From Diabrotica undecimpunctata (taxonomy: Eukaryota; Arthropoda; Insecta; Coleoptera; Chrysomelidae), in the NCBI RefSeq assembly GCF_040954645.1, contig NC_092804.1:152219108-152283107 (forward strand): DNA of 64,000 bases. The letters run 5' to 3'. A program made the position numbers and the translations under genes. The notes under the pieces were generated by a model. That model saw only the letters and a program-made list of their open reading frames with translations, did not search any database and was not told the origin of the DNA. The stretch's first letter is position 1. Each line of letters begins with the position of its first letter. Shown here piece by piece: positions 11,325 to 22,339 of this stretch.

Positions 11325-11791
11325 CTATGCTGCTAAACACCATACAGCAAGACGCCCAGCATTATGATATGCGATGGTATATGTTTGGGAAGCAGATCAC
11401 CTCTAGTTCTTATTAACAGCAGTTTGATGGCTTGACGATATATTGGTGAAGTACAGTAGTCGGTTTTACATCCCTAGCTACAAAATATTTCAAATGCGAT
11501 CTTTCAACGGAATAGCACATGACGTCATAGTTTATACAATAATCTGGTATAGAGACTTTAAAGTGTCCATCAAAATCAGCTGATTTGTCACTCATTTAGC
11601 ATGTATGGGATATGGTAGGTCGAAACCTAAATGGATTGCCACGTCCTCCTGCAAACCTAAAAGGCCTGTAATAAGCCATATGCAGAATCTGAATGAGTAT
11701 TGCGCAATATTATATAGACCACTTAATTCGAATAATGTCATATAGAGTAACTGAGTGTATAGAAAATGAAGGAGGAGCCACTTATTACTAA

Positions 11792-14055
11792 TTTTGGATA
11801 AAAATAACGTTACAAATTTATTTATAATGTAATTAAACAATAAGAATATTATAATGTATACTTCCATAAATAAATATTTAAAAAAACATTTGTGCTTCTA
11901 GGGGTTGCATTTTTTTGGCCATCGGTATATGTATTAGCAGAATTATTACTACTTCGCCTATATTTTGCTGGTTTCATTACTTTTTTTTCTATATATTACA
12001 GCTTTTTATTTAGAAATTTCTTTTACCATAACTTAATTTTATCTGTCTTAAATGCATCACAAAAATCAGCGGGAATTATCGACCGAAGCGAAAGAACACA
12101 TTTGGCAAATCGACAGATTTTCTTTTCCGGTCATGTGTGTTTATAAGACATATAAAAAAATCATTTTTATTCAACATTGATACCACGTTCTCCGAACCTT
12201 TTTCTTTTATCCATTTTGTGCCTACAACTGTTCATCTTACATTTAATTTCCAGCAGAAAAAATACGATTCTTAGATATCGCTGGCAGGTTTCAGATTAAG
12301 GGAGAAGAATAACAAAAAAGATAAATAAAGTGGGGATAATTAATTTTTTATCCTACTATGAACTACAGTTGTAAAGATAACTTCCCAAAATTGTTACTTT
12401 AATTACATCGTTCAATTATATTTTAATAAAAAATAGTCTTTTATCTATTGAAAAGTTTTTACACATAAAATCAATATATACTAAAAAAGTATATCAAACA
12501 AAAATAAAAAAATTTAACTTTTGTTAACAAATAGGTTTAAGGAGTAAATTATATGTTTATGTATATAACAGCATTACGCCAGTTGCAGCCATTACTGTAC
12601 GTGGACCTCTCTCCTTCTCTTTCAATAATCTCCATTTCTCTAGGTTTTTAGTTACCAATTTTTTACTAATCTTTTCATTGCATTGGTTTATCTGGTAGGA
12701 CATTATATGTCTCGATTCTCACAACATAATAAAAACCGGGTTAGCTAGTTTAGTATGTTTTGTCCTCCTTTCCTTCTTATTTATGACAGAGCGATAACAT
12801 GCTCTATGTAAATAATGTAATTAATTATTAGAATTACAAAAAAATCTATTCTTTAAATTCTGCCAAAAGAAGTGAAAGCCTGTGAGTATTTAAGCAGGAC
12901 AATTTTTAAAAAAACTGGCCTTTCACTGTAGAATCCCACAGTGTATTAATATTGTTTTCCGTCGACCGTCCATTTATGATCAATTTTAACACCCTCAAAA
13001 TCATTGATTAATGACCCCTATTAATGAATGATTTTCTATTAATGAACGATTTCATTATAGGCAACACAACATACATTGCTTGCATAGATTAATTAAACGC
13101 TCTGTAATTGGCAGTGACCTGTGGTGTAGGCAACCAGACATATACCTATTTATATTCCCACTAAAATGAAGTAGCCGCTGTTAGTACTATCTGTCATTGT
13201 ATGTCATTATTTACATTATTGTTTAAAATTCTGTGTATTTGAAAAATCAAAAAAAAAATATTGACGAAGAGTTTAATTTAACTCCACCAGAAATGGCAGA
13301 AACTGCAAATGAAATAACTTTAAGTTTACTTAAAAGTGTATATTATTTCATTAAAGATAATGAAAGCTGAAAAAATTGTTGTTTATCGTTAAGTAAATAA
13401 AAATTTAAACTAAGATATCTTTATTTCTGAAAATTATGGTCGACGGAAAAGTTTTGTAACGAACACGTGAATTAAAATGGCGATTAACAATCTCGAACAT
13501 TAACGCGCTCGCTCCGCTCACGCGTTAAAATATCTATATTGTTAATCGCCCTTATTAATACACTTGTTGGTTAAATAACTATTAATACTGTTCGGAATCT
13601 ATTTTCTTGCGCATTTTAATATTATTTACTATTTTTATTACGAATTAACCACAATTTTAGTTTAATACACCGTTTTTAACAGTTTTAATATTCGTTTGAA
13701 ATAAATTACCCTATGTATATTGCCAATCTTCTAACCATTTTTTTACGTACATAATTACTTACCTTATTCTTTAGTATCGCATTCATTGAAAGCAAAAACT
13801 TTGTCAAAATATCGGTACCAATAAAAATTATTGTAGCTCTCTATAAAACTAGAAATAAGCACGTTTTGATAACTTAGCTATACCTCAATTTAATCTTAAC
13901 ATGAGGTTTGGCTGTCGGATTATGATATATGTCTCTCTCTTTCTCTGTCTGGTGTCGTAATAAATTCAGATTAATACCTAAATATGTGTCTTCTACGATT
14001 TTTAAGGCAAACATACGGTGCCTAGGTAAGAACTTTCCGTAAATTGGTTTCTTAT
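11792..14055. other. Non-coding stretch
   Basis: No protein similarity was found. It includes the hairpin at 13479-13551 and a segment (13586-13670) that resembles the left outer part of fold-back E. The 84-codon frame at 11892 looks hydrophobic by base composition only. Confidence 0.45.
13479..13551. repeat. Nested inverted repeat hairpin
   Basis: GGCGATTAACAAT (about 13479) and ATTGTTAATCGCC (about 13539) are exact reverse complements. Inside them AACGCG pairs with CGCGTT around a GC-rich centre, which is unusual in this AT-rich DNA. It could be a small fold-back element or a subterminal repeat of an unknown transposon. Confidence 0.7.
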
Positions 14056-14265
14056 ACTGATAATAAACGAATTAAGAATCATATAGAAAGGACAGTTAAG
14101 ATTTGATTTCGCGTATAGTGCCTCACAATTCGCTTATACGTATTTCATCCTAACAGGAATCATCAGAGCGACTGGTGTAGAAGCTCTAAACGAGAAATCA
14201 AATCTTTTTCTCCATAGGAAGTAGTAATAACTGTCCTTTCTATATATTTTGTTATTAATTTCAGG
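14056..14265. repeat. Fold-back repeat A (about 210 bp)
   Basis: The left arm (atatagaaaggacagtta, then agatttgatttcgcg) is repeated in reverse complement at the right (gagaaatcaaatcttt, then aactgtcctttctatat), with about 20 extra bases in the right arm. The non-palindromic centre carries the minus-strand hammerhead-like core. Confidence 0.75.
14130..14171 (-). ncRNA. Hammerhead-ribozyme-like core (unit A)
   Basis: Read on the minus strand: TCGCT (14171-14167), CTGATGA (14166-14160), a helix II hairpin TCCT-gtt-AGGA (14158-14148) flanked by one T on each side, GAAA (14146-14143), then TACGTAT (14142-14136), where A-U and U-A pairs start helix III, cleavage base A14135, then AGCGA (14134-14130). 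AGCGA pairs perfectly with TCGCT to form helix I. The core boxes are exact and helix I is five clean pairs, making this the best candidate in the window. Confidence 0.6.
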
Positions 14266-14301
14266 ATACTGGTCTGTTAATCATCTTTTTATGGGGTGTT
14301 T

Positions 14302-14401
14302 GGGATGACCTCAGCGGAGCTGTTTCGCAGAGCAGTCAACAAAACCATGATAGCCTTGATAATCGCCAATATCCGGACCGGATAAGGCACTGAAGAAGAA
14401 G
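14302..14401 (+). mobile_element. RTE-like LINE tail, 100 bp, with 11-bp TSD
   Basis: The fragment encodes only the last residues of the RTE-like C-terminus (MTSAELFRRAVNKTMIALII, then ANIR and a stop) and ends in GAAGAAGAA. It is flanked by atggggtgttt at 14291-14301 and 14402-14412. It is a very short insertion produced by early termination of reverse transcription. Confidence 0.85.
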
Positions 14402-14787
14402 ATGGGGTGTTTATCTTGAATTTAGGCAATTTATTTTATGAAATCATATGTCGTCTGATTTTTAGAAGTAGCTGCAAACGCAAAAAATCACAGTACATCA
14501 GACTAGTTTTTAATGAAATTGCTTTAGTTGTCAAGACATTTATTGTATTCTAAAATTAGTTTTTCGATGCTGGTGTTGTAGTTCTATATCGCCAAACACC
14601 TGATCCAGGATTTCACTTCATGTTTAACCTCATCGTCTGAATTTTCACTGAAATTTTTTGGGAACTTTTTTTTAGTTAGTTATGTTTATTTTGCATTAAA
14701 AAAATCCTACTTCCTTATAGATATTTCTTTTCCTGTGTAGGACAAGAGGTTTTCGGACTTTCGGTTAATACTACACTTAGGAATTCA

Positions 14788-14945
14788 TCAAGCCAAGTAG
14801 CTTGAATTTTTCTTAAATACTTGACTTGACTTGAAAATTCAAGCTTTTGATAATTTGATATTTGACTTGACTTTATTTGCGAACTGAATTACTTGACTTG
14901 ATATCAAGTAAAAATCAAACTACTTGATATTACTTGATAGCGATC
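14788..14945. repeat. Left subterminal CTTGA array of hAT 1
   Basis: Many copies of ACTTGA/TCAAGT-type words occur in both orientations (for example acttgacttgac and tgatatcaagta). Such iterated subterminal words are where hAT transposases bind, by analogy with maize Ac; for this element that is inference. Confidence 0.8.
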
Positions 14946-15105
14946 CGTGAAATGCACACCGAAGGAGACCGAAACGTTAAAATAGGAGATTCGGATTTAT
15001 CGAGGTTCTAGCAAGCAGGCACCCCGATTGCTCGATGACGACGACAACGTGCTGTTAGTACAGTAGAAGTGATCAAGGACAAACAGTGGCCGTTAAATAA
15101 TTGTT

Positions 15106-15561
15106 ATGTCTGATTTGAGTAATGTGTCCGTTATGGAATCGGAACCCTTTCAAAGCAGCGGCTCAGAATATATCGTAGATGAAAAAGTGTTAGAATTTGA
15201 TGAAAGTGAAGGGTCGGCGCCATCAAAGGCGAAACGAGTTAAAGTTAATAAAAGTCTATCTATATCTAATAAAACAAAAAAAATTACGGACTATTTCATA
15301 GTCGAACAAAATCCTAAGAGTAATAAAAATACTGACAAACTAGGCAAATGTACCCTATGTACGGCAAAAAACACAGTTTTGCAAATGAAAAACTGCGGAA
15401 CATCTTCACTAAGGCGGCATTTGCAAGCTAGACACCCTAGAGTCTACAAACAACATTTTGGTAGATCTAGCCCAACTAATCTCGAGGCCAATACCTCTAC
15501 AGGTTCGACTAGCAGTACTAGCACACTTTCAGTTTCGGATTGGCTTGAGAAGGCAAAGTAA
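15106..15561 (+). pseudogene. hAT transposase N-terminal part with BED zinc finger
   Basis: The frame of 151 codons starts at an ATG and has an acidic, Ser-rich leader, a basic patch (KAKRVKVNK), then a BED-type finger: GKCTLCTA, followed after about 25 residues by SSLRRHLQARH. The Cys pair and the H-x4-H pair are intact. A Ser/Thr-rich linker and SVSDWLEKAK end at a stop. BED fingers bind the transposon ends in hAT proteins. A GTAAAAC at the stop and an AG at 16737 could mark an intron, but the phases do not match, so I treat the stop as real. The rest of the protein resumes at 16738. Confidence 0.8.
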
Positions 15562-15831
15562 AACATTAATTAGATTTGAACTATAATTATGTAGTCGTTT
15601 GTCGTTTGTGTCACAATTAAATAATCTACACGGTTTGCCAAAAATATGTCCACATCTTCTTTTTCTTTAATGTTTTTTTTATTTGAAACTTTTTTTATCA
15701 AATTTTGAGTACATCTATAAAAGTCTATAGGCTTTAAGCAATCTAGTAAAAATTGTGGTGTAGCATGTACCATACTTTTTTACAGGGCATTTCAAAAATA
15801 TAACTTACCTTGCCATTTAAGAGCGGCACTA

Positions 15832-16636
15832 TGGAGGGCTGAGGTAAGGAGAACCATCTCTGTATTAAAAAGTGTTCGTGGAATAGAGGCAAATTAAGAT
15901 GGCGCCATTGTAGGAATGGTATCAGTTTTTATTCAAGTAGGTAACAGAGAAACAAAAATACTTTGGTTGAATTTCTCCACAATCACAAAGGATATGGTTG
16001 CTACCCCCATTTGTGTAAGGAGTGTGAGAATCTGCCATGTTGGGTTCTAATTATGTTAAACGTGGACCGTGTAATTATATTTTCTCATCATAAAAATTGT
16101 TGCAAAACTTTATTCGCGATTTCAACGACCGTTGAGGGTGCTGCGAAACGTACAAAGATGGAGGAATGTGAGTAATGCTTACTTCTGTCATTTAGCGTGT
16201 GTACCTATTTGTTTTGTTGGCGAGCTTCGACAAGCACTGTTGGTTGGGTGTTATCTTAAAAGTGTTTTGCCTTATTTATAGTGTTTTGAACTAGTACGAT
16301 CAGTTTATTACCTACGAGATTACTTATTAAGTAGGTTCAGAATTCAGCCACCAGAGAGCGTTTTGACTTTTGCAAAGGCGAATACAATTAAATTTTATAA
16401 AATAACTCAACTTGTCACTCTGACATTCTGATGATTATGTAGGTTATATTTTCATTCTGCATACTTCACTACGTCTACAACTGCTGAGTTCTCATCTTCA
16501 TAGTTCACATTAAACTATTGCTAAGCTAGCGCCACTGTGGTCACATTTTGAACTGTTATTTGCCACTTTTTGACGGACATTTTTTTCAGTTTTTCTCCCA
16601 TCCATAAGAGATGGTTCTCCTTACCTCTACCCTCCA
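15832..16636. mobile_element. MITE-like insertion with 30-bp terminal inverted repeats
   Basis: The segment starts tggagggctgaggtaaggag and ends with its reverse complement, 28 of 30 bases matching (15832-15861 against 16607-16636). It carries no recognisable protein. The left flank is TA and the right flank CA, so a pogo/Tc1-type TA duplication with one change is possible but unproven. It lies between the two transposase parts of hAT 1 and so is younger. Confidence 0.75.
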
Positions 16637-16737
16637 CAAGTGAGACATTATACAAATTATACGTGAGCTTTATTGTAACTTTATACACTTACTACTATTA
16701 CAGCATTTTACTAACTCCAGTTTTGTTTATTTAGCAG

Positions 16738-17664
16738 ACCATTAGGAGATCAGAAAATTTCCAACAAGATAAATTTCAAAAACTACTAGTGGAGTATATA
16801 GCACAGAAGTATCTACCTTTCAACTTTTTTGAAGATGCTATAAGTGAAAAAATGTACAAATACTTAATTCCAAAGGCGTAATCAAATGAAATCTTTGACA
16901 TTAAAAACATTTTGAATCAGGCAATCAATCAGGTAATAATTGGCATCAATATGATGTTGGATAGACTAGAATCGTGGGCTATGGAACTTGACAATAAACC
17001 TAATCGAGACAAAACCAATGAAAAGATCATAAATAGCATTCAAGCGGCAAGGGACAAAATCATTAAACATTATAAGAGAACCAACTGGATGTACTGTGTT
17101 GTCTTAATTTTAGGCCCCCGACATAAAGTGGAAACATTCTCCAAAACAAATTGGGGAAAAGAGTTGCAGCTAGAAGCAGTTAAATATTTTGAAGATATTT
17201 TTAGAACACAGTATTTTAAGGCTGACTCTCTGCCAATGTCTGAACACTCTTCTGAACCATCTGTTCCAGTAGCACCATCTTCATCTTCAAACCCTAGTTT
17301 AGTCGAAAAGTTTGAAATCGATCTACTAAGTTTGTTTAGTAGAAAATCCCTCCATAATGCAGACGCAGACGACGATATGGCCTGGCGTTACGAAATCGAC
17401 AAATATATTTCTGACCTACGAGCTGACAGTACCAAAAATTTTTTAGAACGGTGGAAGAGGCATGAATCCATTTTTCCAAACCTCGCCAAAATGGCCAAAG
17501 ATTTTTTATCAACGCAAGCGTTTTCAGCTCCAGTCGAAAGGCAGTTTTCTAGAGCTGCCCTAACCCTTACCAAACAAAGAAACCGATTAGGCGATAACTC
17601 CGTGAGAAGCCTTATGTGTCTGAAATCGTGGATGGCAAATGAAGACATTAAAGATTTATTTTAG
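16738..17664 (+). pseudogene. hAT transposase middle and C-terminal dimerisation part
   Basis: From 16738 the frame reads LLVEYIAQKYLPFNFFEDAI, the hAT N-terminal helical region, then a TAA at 16879. It continues to ILGPRHKVETF (the LDPRHK motif), a Ser/Pro-rich linker and the hAT C-terminal dimerisation motif (FPNLAKMAKDFLSTQAFSAP, then VERQFSRAALTLTKQRNRL). It stops at 17662-17664. The segment that should hold the first two catalytic acids is absent, so this copy could not catalyse transposition. Confidence 0.88.
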
Positions 17665-17879
17665 ATAGTTACACTCCATTTTTGGTGATTTTTTTATTGT
17701 TTATTTTATTTTTTGTTGTTTTATTACCAGAATTCAGAATATTTCGTTTTGTTATTTTATTTATCATTTTAATTATGCAACTTACATTTTTTAAGTTTTT
17801 AATTTTTATAGATGTTTTTTAAATAAAAGGTTACATCCGTATATTTTTGTTATTGCGTTTTGGCAGTTTTTGTCAAGAA

Positions 17880-18035
17880 AAATCAAGTAGTCTTGATGGA
17901 CGTCTTGAGTTTGTCAAGTAATTGATGTGTAACTACTTGACTTGACTTGAATTTCAAAAAATAATACTTGACTTGAGCTTGTCTTGATTTCAAGTCAAGT
18001 CAAGTCAAGTAGTTTGAAAATCAAGTCAAGTCGTG
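17880..18035. repeat. Right subterminal CTTGA array of hAT 1
   Basis: Dense copies of tcaag/cttga, including tcaagtcaagtcaagtcaag near 17994, mirror the array at the left end. They lie just inside the right terminal inverted repeat. Confidence 0.85.
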
Positions 18036-18051
18036 AATCTCTAACTACACT

Positions 18052-19085
18052 GGTTTCTCTCTTTTCTATATGCGCCTCAATATGAAAGTATTCATTTTTA
18101 AAATTATAATGCAAAATATGCATTTGTTGATTTTTCCTAATGTTTTTGATTCTTTATGTTTTATTTCATATATCTTAATGTACTTTTAGCATTGCAGAGT
18201 TAATACTTACTTATTTCCTTTATCACCCCTTTCTAAATAATCTATCAAATCTATAAAAATGATGTCGAATATAGTATAGTATACATACCAAAAATATTTA
18301 ATGTAAAATTTTTCTTAAAACTTTTGTAGCATACGTTAAGCAAGGATTAAACTTTCCCCAACTTTACATTTTTTTTCTATTTCTTGCTCTGACGCTTTCT
18401 TCCTTTTTTAGTTGTTGTAAGTTAATTGCCCAAATATTTTAATTGCAGATTACAGCAGTTTTCTGTAATGAGCTGTGTAGGGATTTTAATATACTTTAAA
18501 CTTAGTTTTAGTTAAAGTATCCATTTAAAAAGTTTAAATACTTCGTTTACAAAATGAAATTTTACAAAAGACTGTTTTAAACATTAAAAGTCGGTTGCAC
18601 CAACGCTCATTACCTGCATTAATGACACCATTCGGCGCTTATGTATTTTTAAGTGCATCAAGTTCTAGAGTTATTAGCAGTGGAAGTTATTTATGACTTA
18701 AAAAAGAAATCAATTAGTAGAAATTACAGCTCAAATTTATATCCATAAAAATTATAATTTATACAATGTATTGATTTTTAGAAAAGCACATTAATAAATT
18801 CAATGGCTAGTATTTTTTTAAGACTTTGTGAGGTGCTATCAACTGAAGAAGAAAAAATAGACATTTATTTATCCTATAAATGAACAAAACCAAAAAACAA
18901 CTAAGTACCAGGTTCTATTCTAACTTTTAGAGTTTTTTTATTTTGCAAAATTTTATTTTTTAAAAATAGACTAACTTTTTACAAAACAAGCTCGTTCCCC
19001 CCGAAGCGACAAAGAAAACTGATGCAAAGCAGTCACTGTATGTCTTTCCTATAGGCCGAGCTTATTGATCACGTGACTTAAAAAA
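18052..19085. other. AT-rich stretch without recognisable content
   Basis: No coding similarity or structured repeat was seen between the hAT duplication and the next LINE. Confidence 0.5.
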
Positions 19086-19092
19086 CCTATGG

Positions 19093-21423
19093 CATCCTAT
19101 TTTCAAACTTCCAAAACGTCGTCTTTACACCTGGAAATCACCAGCAGATACACCTGAACGAGTTGTTCGTAACCAAATAGACTTAATATGTATAAATAAG
19201 AGATACAGAAATTCAGTATTAGCAGTAAAAACATATCCAGGCGCAGATGTACCAACAGACCACAATATTTTAGTCGGAAAAATAAGACTGAGATTGAAAA
19301 GGGTTGCAAGGACGAATAAGCAAACAGTTACTATTGATAGAGAAAAGATGTTAAATGATACTGTAAAACAAGAAATAACTAGTATATTAGAACAAAAAAT
19401 GAAGTTAACATCGAGCAAAGAGGAAAGTACTGAGGAAAACTGGACGATAATTAAAGACATCTTAAAGACTGTTCAAGAAACAAAATTGAGTGCGCTAAAA
19501 GCAAGAAAAAAACAAGGATGGATGACAGAAGAAATACTTATGGATCAAAGAAGAGAAGTAAGAAATAAAAATAAAAACGAATGCAAAAGAATCCACCCAA
19601 TAATCAGGCAGAAGATAAGACACGCGAAAAGACAATTTCATAGTAAAGAATGTAATGAAATTGAACAATATGAAAAGAAACACGATACATTTCATCTGTA
19701 CAAGAAATTAAAAGAGATCGCAGGAAACAAACGGAAACAAGTATCCCAAAGTTTAGAAGACAGAAACGGACAGAGAATATTACACATCAATGAACAGTTA
19801 AAAGAATGGGAAAACTACATTTCTGAATTATTTGAAGATGAGAGAGTAGAACACTATACACCGATTGCTATATCAGGTCCATCTATAACAGAAAGTGAGG
19901 TTACACGTTTAATACAAATGGCAAAAAATGGAAAAGCACTTGGCCTCGATGAAGTAAGTGCTGAAATACTAAAGTTTTTGGAAGAAAATGGAATTAAAGC
20001 TCTGTGTAATCTCTTTAACAGAATTTATGACACTGGGATATTACCAACTGATTGGTTAAAGTCGACATTTGTCACAATACCTAAGAAACATCGTCTAAAG
20101 ACATGCGGCGATTATCGGACAATAAGTCTGATGAGTCACGTTGTGAAGATCTTCCTGCGAGTAATACACAGCAAAATTTACATGCTGTTAGAGGACAGAA
20201 TTAGCAATACTCAATTTGGGTTTAGCAGTGGCTTGGGTACAAGAGAAGCCTTGTTTAGTATACAGGTGCTAGTACAGAGATGCAGAGATAAAAATCAAAA
20301 TGTATACATTTGTGCAATCGATTTTGAAAAGGCTTTTGACAAAGTCCGACATAACAAAATGCTAGAAATATTGGAAACAGCTGGATTAGACGATAAAGAT
20401 CTACGAATAACTACAAATCTATACTAGCATCAAGTGGCAAGAATAAAGGTTGAACAAGAACTGTCGGATGAAATAAATATAAATAGAGGAGTGAGACAAG
20501 GCTGTATATTGTCGCCTTTACTTTTTAACTTATATTCGGAGGAAATATTTAAGCAAGCCTTAATGGAGACAACCGAAGGTATTATTGTGAATGGAGTAAC
20601 CGTCAACAATATTAGATATGCCGAACATTACCTTAGTGCTTGCTAATTGCGCAGAAGACCTTCAACATCTAATGAACAAAATAAAAGAGACTTGTGATCA
20701 GTATGGATTAAAACTCAACGTTAAGAAAACTAAATATGTGATAGTTAGCAAACAAAATTATATACAGGATGACGGTATAAAAGTCGGAGATGCCACACTG
20801 AACAGAGTAGAGAAGCTCGTGTATCTCGGCAGTAATATCATTGAGAGCTGGGATCCAACCGCAAAAATTAAAAGCCGAATAGAACAAGCCCGAGCTGCCT
20901 TTGTAAAAATGAGAAACGTACTTTGCAGTCACGATCTTAGCATTGACCTTAGAGTTCGAATGACATCTTGCTACATCTTTTCTATCCTGCTGTATGGAGT
21001 GGAAGCGTGGACTTTAACTGAGGCTATCCTTAGACGCTTGACAGCCTTTGAGATGTGGGTATACAGACGACTACTGAAAATAAGCTGGGTCGACAGAGTT
21101 AGAAATGAGAAGGTCCTTAGACGGCTGAACCAAACAACACAACTGGTCAATATAATAAAGAAACGCAAGCTGGAATACTTCGGTCACATTATGAGACACC
21201 CTGAAAAATATGATCTTTTACATCTGATCATTCAGGGAAAGATCCAAGGTAATCGTGGTCCTGGTAGAAGAAGAACATCATGGCTGAAAAATCTAATGCA
21301 ATGGTATGGAAAATCAACTACATCGTTATTTAAAGCTGCTGTCAATAAAGTCACGATAGCGAATATGGTAGCCAACATGATATCCAACGATCGATAACGG
21401 TCATGGAACTAGAAGAAGAAGAT
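19093..21423 (+). mobile_element. RTE-like LINE, most complete copy, with 7-bp TSD
   Basis: The frame opens at 19093 in the last third of the endonuclease domain (RRLYTWKSPAD, RNQIDLICI, and SDH replaced by TDH in PTDHNILVGK). A basic linker and the RT follow: TGILPTDWLKSTFVTIPKK, YRTISLMSHVVKIFLRVI, FGFSSGLGTREALF, AIDFEKAFDKV, GVRQGCILSPLLFNLYSEE. A TAG interrupts at 20425. At the YADD box a frameshift turns the motif into RYAEH, so the polymerase is dead. The thumb and C-terminal domain run to 21397 (YFGHIMRHPEK, GPGRRRTSWLKNL, LFKAAVNKV). The tail is GAAGAAGAAGAT. CCTATGG occurs at 19086-19092 and 21424-21430. The copy is 5'-truncated inside the endonuclease. Confidence 0.92.
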
Positions 21424-22339
21424 CCTATGGGAAAATCAAAAAATTATTAAATCGATGTTTTTGGTTTTCCCCCCTATGAGGGGCCGATTTAGGGGGAAGC
21501 CCGTTAATAAAAGTGGTAAACTTTTTTACATGTTTATTCGAGTCACATAATTATCGTTCTCAGCTAAATTCAGCGTGTTCCTCTCTGACGACTGGACTAA
21601 CACCTCAAAATGAAGCTTTTGATTCTCTTGTTATGAAACATACATTACAAAGTAATGAATCTTCAGAGGAAATCAGCGACACTGAGCCATCGGACATTTA
21701 TGACTGGCAAACAATAAAATAAGCACCAAAAAACGTAAAAGAAATCCTACATCTCCAACAGAAAATAAAAACACAGTAGTAGCCAGCAAAAATTTTAGGT
21801 TCTACAAATCGAAAACAAAAAAGACAACAACAGTAGTTCTAAAAATATCAACAAAACTCCAGGTACCTTTAAACCTCCACCAATTTTCATTATGGTATTC
21901 CCAACTATATTAAAATGGGTAACAATTTAACGAAAGTAATAAAAAAAGCGATATACTCAGAAAAGTTCTTAATTGGAGGTGACTGGAATGCCAAGCACAC
22001 GGACTAGGGGTCGATACCATGTAAGACAAAAGGAAAAAATTTCAGACAAGCCATAGCTATTACAAACAGCTCTTACTTATCTACAGGGCAAACCACCTAC
22101 TGGCCCTCAGATTCAGATCTACTCGATTTCTTTATCCTCCATAGCATGGTCTTAAATTAGTTTGACATACAAGCATCCTGGGATGGGTCCACTGACAGAT
22201 CCCCATAATTGACACAGTATTCACGCACATTATAAAACGTCCGAATGTTCCTAAGTTGACAACACCAAAGACCAACTGGAATGTATTCGAGTCTTACATA
22301 AATTAAAATATAAAACTAAATATTAGATTAAAGCAAACA

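Larger units (their letters stand above)
9675..11791 (+). pseudogene. Tc1-like transposase, split by a solo LTR
   Basis: The N-terminal helix-turn-helix reads FNDFEKAYAL and then KEAGFGLREISRTV. RRIVNQRLPVMGLRTYRP and LTPQHKALRRARQNW follow, with the first catalytic region FSDEFRFCLAVSDRR at about 10050-10110 (the D of SDE is kept). The solo LTR at 10134 interrupts the frame. After it the protein resumes as MLLNTIQQDAQ, a W-MFGKQITSSS stretch (normally VWGGI), KSADLSLI-HVWDMVGR near 11570-11620, IDHLIRIMSYRVTECI, and GGATYY with a stop at 11789-11791. The glutamate of the DDE triad would fall in the SPIEHVWD motif; here it is a stop. Frameshifts and stops show it is dead. The order and spacing fit a full-length Tc1-type transposase once the LTR is excluded. 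I did not find the terminal inverted repeats. Confidence 0.87.
14778..18043 (+). mobile_element. hAT DNA transposon 1, 3266 bp, with 8-bp TSD
   Basis: The element is flanked by actacact at 14770-14777 and 18044-18051, the 8-bp duplication expected of hAT elements. Its ends are TAGGAATTCA and, inverted, TAGAGATTCA (8 of 10 matching). Both ends carry dense arrays of the pentamer CTTGA/TCAAG. Inside are a BED-finger frame and a C-terminal dimerisation frame in the same orientation, with the catalytic middle missing, so it is non-autonomous. A separate MITE-like insertion lies at 15832-16636. Confidence 0.9.

Noticed and set aside
11892..12146. Hydrophobic 84-codon frame that could look like a membrane protein
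   Set aside because: T-rich DNA yields such frames by composition. No start context or similarity supports a gene.
15963..16175. Cys-rich 70-codon frame inside the MITE-like insert
   Set aside because: The Cys spacing fits no finger I know, and the surrounding insert looks non-coding.
15558..16737. Possible intron joining the two hAT transposase frames
   Set aside because: A GT at 15558 and an AG at 16737 exist, but the codon phases do not match and a MITE-like insert fills the interval.
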